64,000 nucleotides of DNA from Terriglobia bacterium (GTDB lineage Bacteria > Acidobacteriota > Terriglobia > Terriglobales > Acidobacteriaceae): positions 1 to 64,000 of the forward strand of contig JAIQGE010000010.1 of the NCBI GenBank assembly GCA_020072815.1. Reading direction: 5' to 3'. Under the pieces are notes generated by a model. It saw nothing but the letters and a program-made list of their open reading frames with translations, was not told the DNA's origin and did no database searches. This document shows positions 24,978 through 35,567 of the stretch, one piece after another; the stretch's first letter is position 1; every line of letters starts with the position of its first letter. The position numbers and the translations under genes are program-made.

Positions 24978-27077
24978 ATGGCATCGGAAAAAGCGCATGG
25001 CGCGCTCAGAATCGCGATTGACAGCGGCGGAACCTTTACCGACTGTGTATGGCTGCACGATGCCGGCTCGTCGCGTGGACGCGTGGTGTTGCGCGTGCTG
25101 AAGGTTTTCTCCACGCCCGCCGATCCATCGCAAGCCATCGCCAGCGCGGTGCAGACCATCGCCGCGGAAAGTCCTCAGGTCACCATTCTGCACGGCACCA
25201 CCGTGGGCACCAACACGTTGCTGCAGCGCAAAGGCGCGCGCGTGGCTTTTGTGACCACCGCGGGTTTTGAAGATTCAGTGGAGATCGGGCGGCAGAACCG
25301 TCCGCAGCTCTATAACTTTTTCTTTGAAAAGGACCCGCCACTGGCCGCCGCGGACATGCGTTTTGGCGTGGACGAACGCACCGCCGCCGACGGCAAAGTG
25401 CTGCGCTACCCAAAGACTGAAACCCTGATGCAATTGGCCAGTCGGATCAGGGCGCAGAAAGCGCAGTCCATCGCGTTGTCGCTGCTGTTTTCGTTTGCCA
25501 ATCCGGAGAACGAACGAGCCGTGGCCCGCGAGCTGAGCGGGCTGGGAATACCGGTCTCCGTCTCGCACCAGATTCTGCCGGAGTTTCGCGAATACGAACG
25601 CGCCAGCACCGTACTGGTGAACGCTTATCTCCAGCCGGTGATGCAGCGTTACCTGGAGAGTCTGGAGCAGCGCCTGAGCGAACCCGGCGTGGCTCGCAGC
25701 GAGTACACGCACCGGGGCCAGCAGGCGGCGCGAAGAAATCCCGCGCGCATTTTCGTCATGCAATCCAGCGGCGGCATCACCGCCCTGACCACGGCGGCAG
25801 CGCAGCCCGTGCGGACGGTGCTCTCCGGACCTGCCGGAGGCGTGGTCGGTGCATCCGCCGTAGCGCGACGCAGCGGTTTCGAGCGCATCATCACCTTTGA
25901 CATGGGCGGCACGTCCACCGACGTTGCGCTGGTGGACGGCCAGCCTTCCACCACCAATGAAGCTGACGTCGCCGGTGTGCCGGTGCGCGTCCCCGTGCTG
26001 GACATACACACCGTGGGCGCAGGCGGCGGCTCGCTGGCGCGCTTTGATGCTGGAGGAGCGCTGCGAGTAGGACCGGAATCCGCCGGCGCCGATCCCGGCC
26101 CCATCTGCTACGGACGAGGCGAGCGCCCCACCGTGACCGACGCCAATCTGCTTCTTGGCCGCTTGCCCGCCGGCCAATTCCTGTGCGGCGACTTCCAGCT
26201 CGATCTGCCGCGCACACAAAAGATTGTTCAGCACTGGCTCAAAGACACCGGCAGCCGGCTTTCTGTCGAAGACTTTTCCGCCGGCGTGGTGCGCGTGGTG
26301 AATGCCAACATGGAGAAAGCCATTCGCGTGGTGTCCATTGAGCGCGGCCACGATCCTCGCCAGTTCGCGCTGGTCGCTTTCGGCGGCGCCGGCGCCATGC
26401 ACGCCTGCGAGCTCGCCGCATCGCTGCGTATTCCCAAAGTGGTTGTGCCGGCGCATCCCGGAGCCCTCTCCGCCTTGGGCATCTTGATCAGCGACGTGGT
26501 GAAAGACCATTCGCGGACGGTGCTGTTGCGCGTCCGCGAACTTCCCGCCCGCCAGTTGGAACAGATTTTCTCTGAGCTGCAGCGCGACGTGGCCGCCGAA
26601 CTCAGCAAAGAAGACTGGCAGGGAAGCGCGATTTACGAGCAAAGCGTGGACGTGCGTTATCACGGACAAGGATACGAAATCAATCTCCCTTTCGGCGACG
26701 ACCTGCTGCATCGCTTCCACGCCGAACACCAGCGCCGCTACGGCCACAGCGACCCGGCGCGCGAAATGGAGATCGTCACCGTGCGCCTGCGGGCGCGGGT
26801 AAGCTCTCCGGAGAAACTGGAGTCCATGCAGATCGAGTCCGGCGTGGGCAAGCTGGAGCAGGGAACGGCGGCGGTGTGGTTCGCGGGCAAGCGGATCAAA
26901 ACAAAAATCTGGCCGCGAAATCTTCTCAAACCTGGCCGTCTCTACCGCGGCCCGGCGATCATCACCGAATACAGTGCAACGACCGTGGTGCCGCCGGAGA
27001 TGGCGTTCCACGCGGACAAGGCGGGCAGTGTGATCATTGACGTTGGCTCCCAAGCCGTGCGCCGCAGCCAAAAGTAA
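24978..27077 (+). CDS. hydantoinase/5-oxoprolinase family protein (HyuA-like)
   Basis: A 699-residue protein of the ATP-dependent amidohydrolase family. It opens with the ATP-binding Asp-Gly-Gly-Thr motif in IAIDSGGTFTDCVW and continues with HGTTVGTNTLLQRKGAR, FDMGGTSTDVALVDG, and GAGGGSLARFDAGGALRVGPESAG, all typical of HyuA. It would open a cyclic amide such as hydantoin or 5-oxoproline with ATP. The usual partner HyuB is not present beside it, which is atypical, so the true substrate is uncertain. A terminator follows at 27199. Confidence 0.88.
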   Translation: MASEKAHGALRIAIDSGGTFTDCVWLHDAGSSRGRVVLRVLKVFSTPADPSQAIASAVQTIAAESPQVTILHGTTVGTNTLLQRKGARVAFVTTAGFEDSVEIGRQNRPQLYNFFFEKDPPLAAADMRFGVDERTAADGKVLRYPKTETLMQLASRIRAQKAQSIALSLLFSFANPENERAVARELSGLGIPVSVSHQILPEFREYERASTVLVNAYLQPVMQRYLESLEQRLSEPGVARSEYTHRGQQAARRNPARIFVMQSSGGITALTTAAAQPVRTVLSGPAGGVVGASAVARRSGFERIITFDMGGTSTDVALVDGQPSTTNEADVAGVPVRVPVLDIHTVGAGGGSLARFDAGGALRVGPESAGADPGPICYGRGERPTVTDANLLLGRLPAGQFLCGDFQLDLPRTQKIVQHWLKDTGSRLSVEDFSAGVVRVVNANMEKAIRVVSIERGHDPRQFALVAFGGAGAMHACELAASLRIPKVVVPAHPGALSALGILISDVVKDHSRTVLLRVRELPARQLEQIFSELQRDVAAELSKEDWQGSAIYEQSVDVRYHGQGYEINLPFGDDLLHRFHAEHQRRYGHSDPAREMEIVTVRLRARVSSPEKLESMQIESGVGKLEQGTAAVWFAGKRIKTKIWPRNLLKPGRLYRGPAIITEYSATTVVPPEMAFHADKAGSVIIDVGSQAVRRSQK

Positions 27078-27198
27078 GCTCAGGCCCGCTTGGCTGCCAG
27101 TCAATTATTTTGCGTGGCTCGCAACTCCATCAGCAAGCCCGGGTTCCAACTCCCAGGCCGACAAGGCCCAACAACCTCCTGTTGAAGGTGAAGTAAAG

Positions 27199-27225
27199 AG
27201 GCGCTCCACACGGGCGCCTTTTTTT
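27199..27225 (+). terminator. rho-independent terminator of the hydantoinase gene
   Basis: AGGCGC (27199-27204) pairs with GCGCCT (27214-27219) and is followed directly by seven T residues, 120 bp after the stop codon. Confidence 0.75.
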
Positions 27226-27291
27226 GTCGCTGCGCTCCAAACCGCCGGCGATTGGATCAAGCTGAAGATCTTCATGCACTCGTTCGAGAGG

Positions 27292-27322
27292 TCCTTCGAC
27301 TCCGCTACGCTTCGCTCAGGAT
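27292..27322 (-). repeat. TCCTGAGCG...GGAGTCGAAGGA dispersed repeat, copy 1
   Basis: On the minus strand this reads ATCCTGAGCGAAGCG followed by TAGCGGAGTCGAAGGA; its ends TCCT and AGGA are complementary. A variant with the same order of blocks (TGAGCG ... CGGAGTCGAA) lies at 56848-56906. It is a dispersed intergenic element of REP type. Confidence 0.55.
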
Positions 27323-27565
27323 TTCGGCTGGCGGCTCGGACGCCGCCAGAACGCCTCAAGCTCGGCGCGCAAGCCGGCCTCGCCACCACGAACCGGGCAG
27401 ATGCAAGATTGGCGCGGCCAGCAAAAAGGCGTTACAGTGTTCAGGCTACGAGGGAAATACCTTGGCCGCGAGCCCGGCGGGCGCGGCGAGCGGCCCGCAA
27501 CAGGCGCGGAAAAAACTCAGGTGAAGGAAAATCCGTAAGCGGTTTGGAGCGAAGCGACAAGAATA

Positions 27566-28375
27566 ATGAAAGTTGCCATCCAAGGCGAGCGCGGAGCATT
27601 CAGCCACCAGGCTGCGCTTAAGCTGCTCCCCAAAGCGCAGGTGCTGGCGTGCAGCCGGTCCATTGAAGTCTTTGATGCCCTCGATTCGGGACGCGCCGGC
27701 GCCGCTGTCATCCCCGTGGAGAATACTCTGGCCGGCCCGGTGGGCGAGCACCTTGATCTTCTGCTGGAGCGCGATGTGTTCATCCACCGCGAGGTGCGGC
27801 TACGGATTGAGCACAACCTGATCGCTGCGCGGGGCGTTAAGCTGAAAGACATTCGGCAGGTGCTTTCACATCCAGTGGCGCTGGACCAGTGCCGCAACTT
27901 TTTCCGTCGCCACAACCGAATTTCGGCCGTCCCGTTTTATGACACCGCGGGCGCCGTCAAGCACGTGGTCGCCCAGGAACTGCGCGACGTGGCGGGGATC
28001 GCCAGCCGCCAGGCCGCCAAAGAGTATGGCGGCAAGATCCTGATGTCCGGCCTGGAAGATAATAAACAGAACGTCACCCGCTTTTTCCTCATCCTAAAGA
28101 AGAGGAAAGTTTCTGCCGACGCGGATACCACGTCGCTGGTATTTTCCTTGAAAAACGTGGCTGGGGCGCTCTTCAAGGCATTGAGCGTATTTGCTTTACG
28201 CGATTTGGACTTGAGCAAGATTGAGTCGCGGCCGGTACGCGGAAAGCCCTGGGAGTACTGCTTTTTCGTGGACGTCACGCGTGGCGACGACCAGCCTATG
28301 CGGTTGGCCCTGCGCCATCTTGAAGAAATTGCAGGGTTTGTTAAGGTCCTGGGCATTTACCCGCGGGCCCGATGA
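27566..28375 (+). CDS. pheA: prephenate dehydratase
   Basis: A 269-residue monofunctional prephenate dehydratase, converting prephenate to phenylpyruvate in phenylalanine synthesis. The catalytic PDT domain (1-180) has IQGERGAFSHQAAL, IPVENTLAGPV, HPVALDQCRNF, and the catalytic TRF motif in NVTRFFLI. A C-terminal ACT domain (about 190-265) begins SLVFSLKNVAGALFKAL and contains the ESRP motif that binds phenylalanine for feedback inhibition (IESRPVRGKPWEYCFFVD). There is no chorismate mutase domain. The ribosome site is weak (AAGAATA). Confidence 0.95.
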   Translation: MKVAIQGERGAFSHQAALKLLPKAQVLACSRSIEVFDALDSGRAGAAVIPVENTLAGPVGEHLDLLLERDVFIHREVRLRIEHNLIAARGVKLKDIRQVLSHPVALDQCRNFFRRHNRISAVPFYDTAGAVKHVVAQELRDVAGIASRQAAKEYGGKILMSGLEDNKQNVTRFFLILKKRKVSADADTTSLVFSLKNVAGALFKALSVFALRDLDLSKIESRPVRGKPWEYCFFVDVTRGDDQPMRLALRHLEEIAGFVKVLGIYPRAR

Positions 28376-28424
28376 GAAGGGGATCGCAGTCATTGCACGT
28401 GGTCCACGGTTTTGACAGGACAGG

Positions 28425-28468
28425 TCGCCGACATCCACGGCTGGGCCGGGACGGGTCGCCGTGATCGG
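28425..28468. repeat. GATCGCC-type dispersed repeat, copy 2
   Basis: TCGCCGACATC (28425-28435) and TCGCCGTGATCGG (28456-28468) repeat the blocks seen at 162-193. It lies in the 290-bp gap between pheA and lon, where no gene and no clear promoter are visible. Confidence 0.5.
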
Positions 28469-28665
28469 TAATACGGGCTAATATCAGGTGCCTGAAGGGT
28501 TTTCGCCAGAGTCGGGCCAGTTAGTACCAACGGTAATTTGCTGCTTTTAAGTAAATTGACTAGAATCCGCCCGGTTACAGGGAAGTCCCGGCAGAACAGC
28601 GGCTTGCATCCTTTTTGGGTACCCATTCATCAATATGTGAGTCTGTTATTATCAAGGATTAACTT

Positions 28666-31110
<2,445 letters not shown>

Positions 31111-31130
31111 GAACAAATCGCGCATGATTC

Positions 31131-31164
31131 AAAGGGGCCCGGCTTGTTTGCCAAGGCCCCTTTT
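31131..31164 (+). terminator. rho-independent terminator of lon
   Basis: AAAGGGGCC (31131-31139) pairs with GGCCCCTTT (31155-31163) and the T run continues into TTTTG, about 20 bp after the lon stop codon. Since it is flanked by A on the other side, it could also serve the converging minus-strand gene. Confidence 0.8.
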
Positions 31165-31224
31165 GCTTTGGATCCCCGCGCTAGCTGTCGCGAATCACGT
31201 CGCAAACTGCCGCGTGGAGAGTTC

Positions 31225-32070
31225 TTACGATGCGGCCTTCACACGACCTGCTGACGGGAGCTTTTCGTGGATGGTTTTTGTCCAGGTGCCGTCCGGATAC
31301 CCGGTTCCGCTGGGTGGTTTGCCCTTGATGGGCCGGGTCTTGATATCGTACGAAAAGGTATAAAGCATCGCGCCTTGCTTGTGGCCTTGTGAGGGCTCCC
31401 ATTGGCAAAGCTTAATCACGTCCGCCAAGGGCGTGAAGTTGTTGCTGGCAGGCTGCGGCGGTCCCATGCAACTGATGCCGATGGCCAGCTTCTCCGGACC
31501 TCCAATGGCCTTAGCATATTGATTGAAGAGTTGGATGGTGGTGTCGAAGCCCGGATATCCGGTGTAGTCCATGGTCGTCAGGTAATCGAGCGAATCGGCA
31601 AACTGCCCGAGGAAATTCAACATGCCTGTCCATGCGCTGTACACAGGGGCCGTCATCAGCGTCCCGCTGCCCAGGGTAGAGCGCAGTTGCTTGACCACGG
31701 TGATCAGCGTTGGACTCTGGAACGGCGGTTCGAAATCAATGTCAATTCCGTCAACGCCCCATTCCGTGATGGCGTTCTGCACGGTCTGCGCAAAACTCGA
31801 TGGGTCCTTAATGGCGGCGAACTGCTGGGAGTTGATGGAAAGAAGGACCTTGGTGCCTTGAGCACGAACGGTTTTGATCCATCCCTGGATGGTCGCTGCC
31901 GAGTTTTGTTGGGTAAGGAAATTGAAGTCAAGTTGATCATCGCTGGTAATTCCAACGAAGGCCAGGGGAGCCACGTCAACGTAGGCGGGCATTTGATTCA
32001 AAGTAGGGGAATGACCGGGACCAGTAGGTTCCTGCCCGATCCAGTAGCTGGTGAACTGTTCAGGATTCAT
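31225..32070 (-). CDS. GH18 glycoside hydrolase without signal peptide
   Basis: A 281-residue single-domain protein. The catalytic GH18 signature DGIDIDFEPP (D-x-x-D-x-D-x-E) is intact, with the proton-donor Glu. Other barrel motifs are KVLLSINSQQF, YLTTMDYTGYPG and LAIGISCMGPP. GH18 enzymes cleave beta-1,4 GlcNAc bonds (chitinases, endo-N-acetylglucosaminidases). The start at 32070 has GGAG 7 nt upstream; the longer frame to 32127 adds no signal peptide. Most GH18 enzymes are exported, so a cytoplasmic form is unusual. A TATACT near 32125-32130 could be its -10 box. Confidence 0.82.
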   Translation of the reverse strand: MNPEQFTSYWIGQEPTGPGHSPTLNQMPAYVDVAPLAFVGITSDDQLDFNFLTQQNSAATIQGWIKTVRAQGTKVLLSINSQQFAAIKDPSSFAQTVQNAITEWGVDGIDIDFEPPFQSPTLITVVKQLRSTLGSGTLMTAPVYSAWTGMLNFLGQFADSLDYLTTMDYTGYPGFDTTIQLFNQYAKAIGGPEKLAIGISCMGPPQPASNNFTPLADVIKLCQWEPSQGHKQGAMLYTFSYDIKTRPIKGKPPSGTGYPDGTWTKTIHEKLPSAGRVKAAS

Positions 32071-32213
32071 GGTCTTGCTCCGTTCTCCACTCGCCGTTGC
32101 GGCAAATGGAACTGCATCGGTGGTCAAGTATAGTCTTTGCGCAAGCCGGGGAATGAAGTCCAGCGAAGCAAAAAATTACCTTAGTAGGCTGCACCGTCCG
32201 GTAGTATCCAGAC

Positions 32214-32249
32214 AAAAAAATCCGGAGTGGCTGCGACGACCACTCCGGA
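32214..32249 (-). terminator. orphan minus-strand rho-independent terminator
   Basis: Read on the minus strand, TCCGGAGTGG pairs perfectly with CCACTCCGGA around a 9-nt loop (32249-32240 with 32230-32221) and is followed by seven T residues. It lies about 145 bp upstream of the GH18 gene, on the same strand, and the gene on its other side points away, so no annotated gene uses it. Confidence 0.8.
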
Positions 32250-32256
32250 CCAAGTA

Positions 32257-32404
32257 TTACTGCGTTGTAGCTTTGCTTTGTCTGGACAATTGGATGTACG
32301 CGTCGCCCGCGCGGTTCACATAAATATTCAAGTCAACAAAACTTAACTTTTGGTCAGCGGGCTACCCAGGAGCCTCGCCCAATACTCAAGACGCCCAGAT
32401 TCCA
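32257..32404 (-). other. possible micro-ORFs before the orphan terminator
   Basis: On the minus strand two tiny frames precede the terminator. One starts with ATG near 32404 (MESGRLEYWARLLGSPLTKS). The next starts at a TTG at 32331 or GTG at 32319 and ends with TAA at 32257, 7 nt before the terminator stem (peptide NIYVNRAGDAYIQLS...). Neither has a good ribosome site. They may be a small-protein gene, the remnants of a broken gene, or chance frames in an RNA leader. Confidence 0.25.
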
Positions 32405-32430
32405 TGGTTTCCGGTATGCTTAAGTACGCC

Positions 32431-33165
32431 ATGCGCATACGGGTGCTGCTCTTCGGGCAGCTTCAAGACATTGCCGGAACAAAAGAAGCCCAGCTCGACC
32501 TGCCCGCCGGAGCCACGGTAGCCTCGGTGATGTCCCACTACGGGCAGCAATTTCCCAAGTTTCAGGCGCTGGCCGGCTCGGTTGCCTGTTCGGTGAACCA
32601 GGAGTATGCAGCCAGTTCCGCCGCGCTCAAAGACGGCGACGAAGTCGGCCTGTTGCCTCCGGTCAGCGGCGGCCAGGGCGCTTCCGAAACGGGGACTGGG
32701 GAAGAGGTGCGCGAACTGCGTACCGACCATTGTTCCATCGTCCGCGAGCCGATTGATCTCCAAGCCATCCAGGAAGAGCTTGCGGCCCCGGATGATGGCG
32801 CGGCCATCTTCTTTGCCGGCGTGGTCCGCAACAACACCCGCGGAAGGCGTACTTTGTACCTCGACTACCAGTCCTATGAGTCTATGGCCATCAATGAGAT
32901 GGAAAAGCTTTCTCATGTAGCACTTGAACGGTTTAAGGTGCGCGATGTACGCCTGGCCCACCGCCTGGGGCGGCTGGAAATCGGGGAAACCAGTGTGCTG
33001 ATCGGCGTAGCGTCGGCGCACCGGGCTGCGGCGTTTGAAGCCTGCCGCTGGCTGATAGATACCTTGAAAAAGACCGTCCCCATCTGGAAGAAGGAGTACT
33101 TTGAGGATGGCGCCGTGTGGGCGGACGGCGAGCCTTTCCCCGAGGAAATTCGCAAAGGGAAATAA
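32431..33165 (+). CDS. MoaD-MoaE fusion, molybdopterin synthase (MoaX-like)
   Basis: A 244-residue fusion of both molybdopterin synthase subunits. Residues 1-80 are MoaD (MRIRVLLFGQLQDIAG ... GLLPPVSGG) with its Gly-Gly end now internal. After a short Gly/Ser/Glu linker, residues about 95-240 are MoaE (AIFFAGVVRNNTRGR, YQSYESMAINEM, IGVASAHRAAAFEACRWLID, PIWKKEYFEDG). MoaE's catalytic Lys in PIWKKE is present. The pair inserts sulfur into precursor Z for molybdenum cofactor. MoaD needs a free C-terminal thiocarboxylate, so cleavage after Gly-Gly is expected. ATGs at 32404 and 32416 are alternative starts. Confidence 0.9.
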   Translation: MRIRVLLFGQLQDIAGTKEAQLDLPAGATVASVMSHYGQQFPKFQALAGSVACSVNQEYAASSAALKDGDEVGLLPPVSGGQGASETGTGEEVRELRTDHCSIVREPIDLQAIQEELAAPDDGAAIFFAGVVRNNTRGRRTLYLDYQSYESMAINEMEKLSHVALERFKVRDVRLAHRLGRLEIGETSVLIGVASAHRAAAFEACRWLIDTLKKTVPIWKKEYFEDGAVWADGEPFPEEIRKGK

Positions 33166-33211
33166 CCTTTGGCGGCAATTTGCATCTAACGAATCCTAGA
33201 ATCCAATCCAT

Positions 33212-34225
33212 ATGAACGCTGACAAAGCGGGAGCTGCAGTAAAGCAGTTCAAGTTGACGTGGTGCGTGGTGTGGCTGCTGGCCGGTCTGGCCCACGCGCA
33301 AGCGCCGGGTCCTGCCAGCACGCCGCCCGAACCGCCTCGTCCTGCGGCCTCGCCGGCGCCCAAAGCCCCCAACCATGGACCCTCCTTCCGCGTGAACGTG
33401 CGCTTGGTGAACGTGTTTACCACGGTCACCGACGCCCACGGCACTCCCATCGCCGACTTGAGTAAAGACGATTTTCGCGTACTCGAAGACGGCATCCCGC
33501 AAAGTATCAACGTCTTCGACCGGGAATCCGAACTGCCGCTTAACATCGTCCTGGCCGTGGACACCAGCCAGAGCACGGTGCGCGACTTCAAGCTGGAAGT
33601 GGCGTCCGCGCGCAAGTTCGCGCGTTCTATCATGCGTCCCGTGGACCGCTTGTCGCTGTTCCAGGTGACCGAGAACGTTGACCAGGTCACCCGGGGATTC
33701 ACGGCCGACCTGCGAGAGATTGAGCGCGCCATTGACCATCTGGAAATCGGCGCTGGGACTTCGCTCTATGACGCCATTTTCCTGGCGTCTGATGTGCTCA
33801 TCAACCGCGAGGGACGCAAAGTTCTGGTGCTGATTACCGACGGCGGCGATACCACCAGCAAGTCCGACTACAATCGCGCGCTCAAGCGGGCCCAGCAAGC
33901 GGAAGCCATTGTCTACAGCATCATTGTGGTGCCGGTGGAAGCCGACGCCGGCCGCAACACCGGCGGCGAGCACGCTCTCATCCAGATTTCGCATGACACC
34001 GGCGGCAAATACTTCTACGCGGAAAGTATGGCCAAGCTGGACGAGGCGTTCCGCCAGGTCAGCAAGGAACTGCGCACGCAATACCTGATCGCCTACTATC
34101 CCAATCGCCAGGTGGCCGATTCGCCCTTCCGCCGCATCCAGGTCCAGGTGAACAAGCCAGGCGCCGACGGCAAGACGTATCAGGTGCGCCATCGCGCCGG
34201 CTACTACACTGCACCGGCCCGGTAA
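33212..34225 (+). CDS. secreted VWA-domain protein (VWFA-related acidobacterial type)
   Basis: A 337-residue exported protein with a signal region ending near AHAQ, a Pro/Ala-rich linker, then the element VRLVNVFTTVTDAHGTPIADLSKDDFRVLEDG that precedes the VWA fold in the acidobacterial VWFA-related family (TIGR03436 type). The VWA domain carries the metal-ion site DTSQS (D-x-S-x-S) in NIVLAVDTSQSTV and the later Asp in VLITDGGDT. It probably binds a protein ligand at the envelope; the partner is unknown. It converges on the TonB-domain gene. Confidence 0.85.
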   Translation: MNADKAGAAVKQFKLTWCVVWLLAGLAHAQAPGPASTPPEPPRPAASPAPKAPNHGPSFRVNVRLVNVFTTVTDAHGTPIADLSKDDFRVLEDGIPQSINVFDRESELPLNIVLAVDTSQSTVRDFKLEVASARKFARSIMRPVDRLSLFQVTENVDQVTRGFTADLREIERAIDHLEIGAGTSLYDAIFLASDVLINREGRKVLVLITDGGDTTSKSDYNRALKRAQQAEAIVYSIIVVPVEADAGRNTGGEHALIQISHDTGGKYFYAESMAKLDEAFRQVSKELRTQYLIAYYPNRQVADSPFRRIQVQVNKPGADGKTYQVRHRAGYYTAPAR

Positions 34226-34238
34226 ACGCGCCGGGGTC

Positions 34239-35075
34239 TCACTTCCAAGTGAAGATGGTGAATGAGGTTTCCACCAGCATTTCATAGCTGAATGGTTCGC
34301 CATTCTTGCGCGCCGGTTGAAAGCGCCATCGCCGGACTGCTTTGACCGATTGCTCTCCCAGATCAGGTTGGACAGCCTCCAGCAAGCAGGCGCGTTTCAC
34401 ACTGCCGTCTGCGCCGACCTGAATGAGCACGCGGGCCCCTCCATTGACGTGCGCTTTGCGAGATATCTCACCGTACTCGGGCTCCGGCGTATACACGTGC
34501 TTGGGAAATGTTATGTCTTTTGGCGGGGGATTCGGCGGCGTCCCGGTACATGGCTCGCCGGTAGTGGTGTCCACCGGCTTTTCCACCCGCATGACCATGG
34601 GCTGCGGAAGGCCTGGAGGCGGGCCGGAGGTCTTAGGCGGACGTGCGGGTACATCTTTGCTTTTGCTATCAGCCAAAAGGAATACTGACCAGTCGCTTAC
34701 TTTCCCCGGATGTCCGGCCTTGTCTACGGCCCAAACTCGCCAACTTCCTGACCGGCCGGCAGGCATCGAATAAGAGTACGGGCTGTCTACCATCCAGGCG
34801 GAGTGCGTGACCCGGCTGGTTTCAGAACACCAGCGGCCGTGGTCGCAGCAGCTGAAGCAATCAATTTCGACTCCGTAGGTCGCAGCGCCATCCACCGGCG
34901 CCCATTCCAGCCGCACAAAGTTGCCCGCGGAAGCCGGCACTTGCGCATTGTTGACCGGAGCTTTCTGCTGCGGCGGCGGCAGCGGTTCGGCCTTGCTGGG
35001 GTCTGTACTCTGTGCGCTCGCGCCAACACTGCCGGCAGTCAAGACCAAGAACAGCGTTGTCAACAGACGATTCAT
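34239..35075 (-). CDS. secreted protein with TonB C-terminal domain
   Basis: A 278-residue exported protein. The ATG at 35075 has AAGGTG 6 nt upstream and gives a signal peptide (MNRLLTTLFLVLTAGSVGASAQ). The middle has a fibronectin-like segment (VRLEWAPVDGAATYGVEIDC) with a CFSCC cysteine cluster, then a Pro-rich linker. The last 80 residues are a TonB-type domain (GGARVLIQVGADGSVKRACLLEAVQPDLGEQSVKAVRRWRFQPA). There is no N-terminal membrane anchor as in true TonB, so it is a TonB-domain family protein of unknown role. Confidence 0.78.
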   Translation of the reverse strand: MNRLLTTLFLVLTAGSVGASAQSTDPSKAEPLPPPQQKAPVNNAQVPASAGNFVRLEWAPVDGAATYGVEIDCFSCCDHGRWCSETSRVTHSAWMVDSPYSYSMPAGRSGSWRVWAVDKAGHPGKVSDWSVFLLADSKSKDVPARPPKTSGPPPGLPQPMVMRVEKPVDTTTGEPCTGTPPNPPPKDITFPKHVYTPEPEYGEISRKAHVNGGARVLIQVGADGSVKRACLLEAVQPDLGEQSVKAVRRWRFQPARKNGEPFSYEMLVETSFTIFTWK

Positions 35076-35087
35076 GGCTTTCACCTT

Positions 35088-35127
35088 TGCTGGATCGGGC
35101 ATTTTAACTGCTGGATCGGGCATTTTA
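35088..35127. repeat. 19-bp tandem direct repeat upstream of TonB-domain gene
   Basis: TGCTGGATCGGGCATTTTA occurs twice (35088-35106 and 35109-35127) with a 2-bp spacer, a 21-bp period, starting 13 bp before the gene. Read on the minus strand each copy begins with TAAAAT, a fair -10 hexamer, so the duplication may have doubled a promoter element. Confidence 0.6.
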
Positions 35128-35242
35128 TCGCACTTTCAAATCGTCTTTGCATCGGCGGCGAAGGGTGCCGTCCGGCGGCGCGCTGCAGTCCCCCGAGTCC
35201 AGCATCGCTGGCCGATTACTCAAGTACAGCATCTATCTGAGT

Positions 35243-35267
35243 GCTGAATGCTGATTGCTGAATGCTG
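35243..35267 (+). repeat. 25-bp heptad element (GCTRANY)3-GCTG, copy 1
   Basis: Reads GCTGAAT, GCTGATT, GCTGAAT, then GCTG, ending 21 bp before the hfq-like start. It is one of four 25-bp elements with the same three-heptad plan in this window (others at 42515, 49259 and, inverted, 53975). Confidence 0.7.
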
Positions 35268-35288
35268 TTTTTGCGTTACAATCTCGGC

Positions 35289-35567
35289 ATGCCTTTCCGT
35301 CCGCCTTCACCTGGTTTTTCCGCCAAGAAACCGGCCAAAACGCCGCCCCCCGACGATACCGGCATGGAGCCCGCGTACCTGAAAGCTCTGGGCGAAAAAC
35401 AAACGCCGGTGGCGGTGAAGCTGCTGTCCGGCGAGCAGTTCTACGGCTGGATCGAGTACTACGACGTGGCCATGGTCCGCCTCACCCGCGATGACGGCCC
35501 CAATTTGTTCATCTTCAAGCATGAAATCATGTTCATTGCGGAAGATAACGGGCGCCGCGCCCGCTGA
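35289..35567 (+). CDS. Hfq-like Sm-fold RNA-binding protein
   Basis: A 92-residue protein. After a Pro/Lys-rich extension of about 25 residues, the sequence MEPAYLKALGEKQTPVAVKLLSGEQFYGWIEYYD matches the N-terminal helix and Sm1 motif of Hfq (helix, then V-x-V-x-L-x-x-G-x-x-x-x-G-x-I-x-x-x-D), and FIFKHEIMFI matches the Sm2 YKHAI motif with the conserved Lys-His. Hfq forms hexamers and pairs small RNAs with mRNAs. It is divergent, so confidence is in the fold more than in the exact role. Its TGA overlaps the suhB ATG (TGATG), indicating coupled translation. Confidence 0.78.
   Translation: MPFRPPSPGFSAKKPAKTPPPDDTGMEPAYLKALGEKQTPVAVKLLSGEQFYGWIEYYDVAMVRLTRDDGPNLFIFKHEIMFIAEDNGRRAR

Larger units (their letters stand above)
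27078..27565. other. intergenic stretch with terminator and dispersed repeat
   Basis: About 490 bp without a credible gene. It holds the terminator of the hydantoinase gene (27199-27225) and a dispersed repeat at 27292-27322. The remaining part before pheA shows no clear promoter. Confidence 0.5.

Noticed and set aside
25275-27104. 609-codon open frame antisense to the hydantoinase gene
   Set aside because: It mirrors a GC-rich gene in the antisense direction, has His/Arg/Gly-rich composition typical of such shadows, and no motif; the sense strand has clear HyuA motifs.
27037-27621. 194-codon plus-strand frame between hydantoinase and pheA
   Set aside because: It overlaps both genes, crosses a terminator and a dispersed repeat, and its product is Arg/Ala-rich without motifs.
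28556-28584. TTGACT as -35 box for lon
   Set aside because: No acceptable -10 hexamer follows at 16-19 bp, so the promoter of lon remains unidentified.
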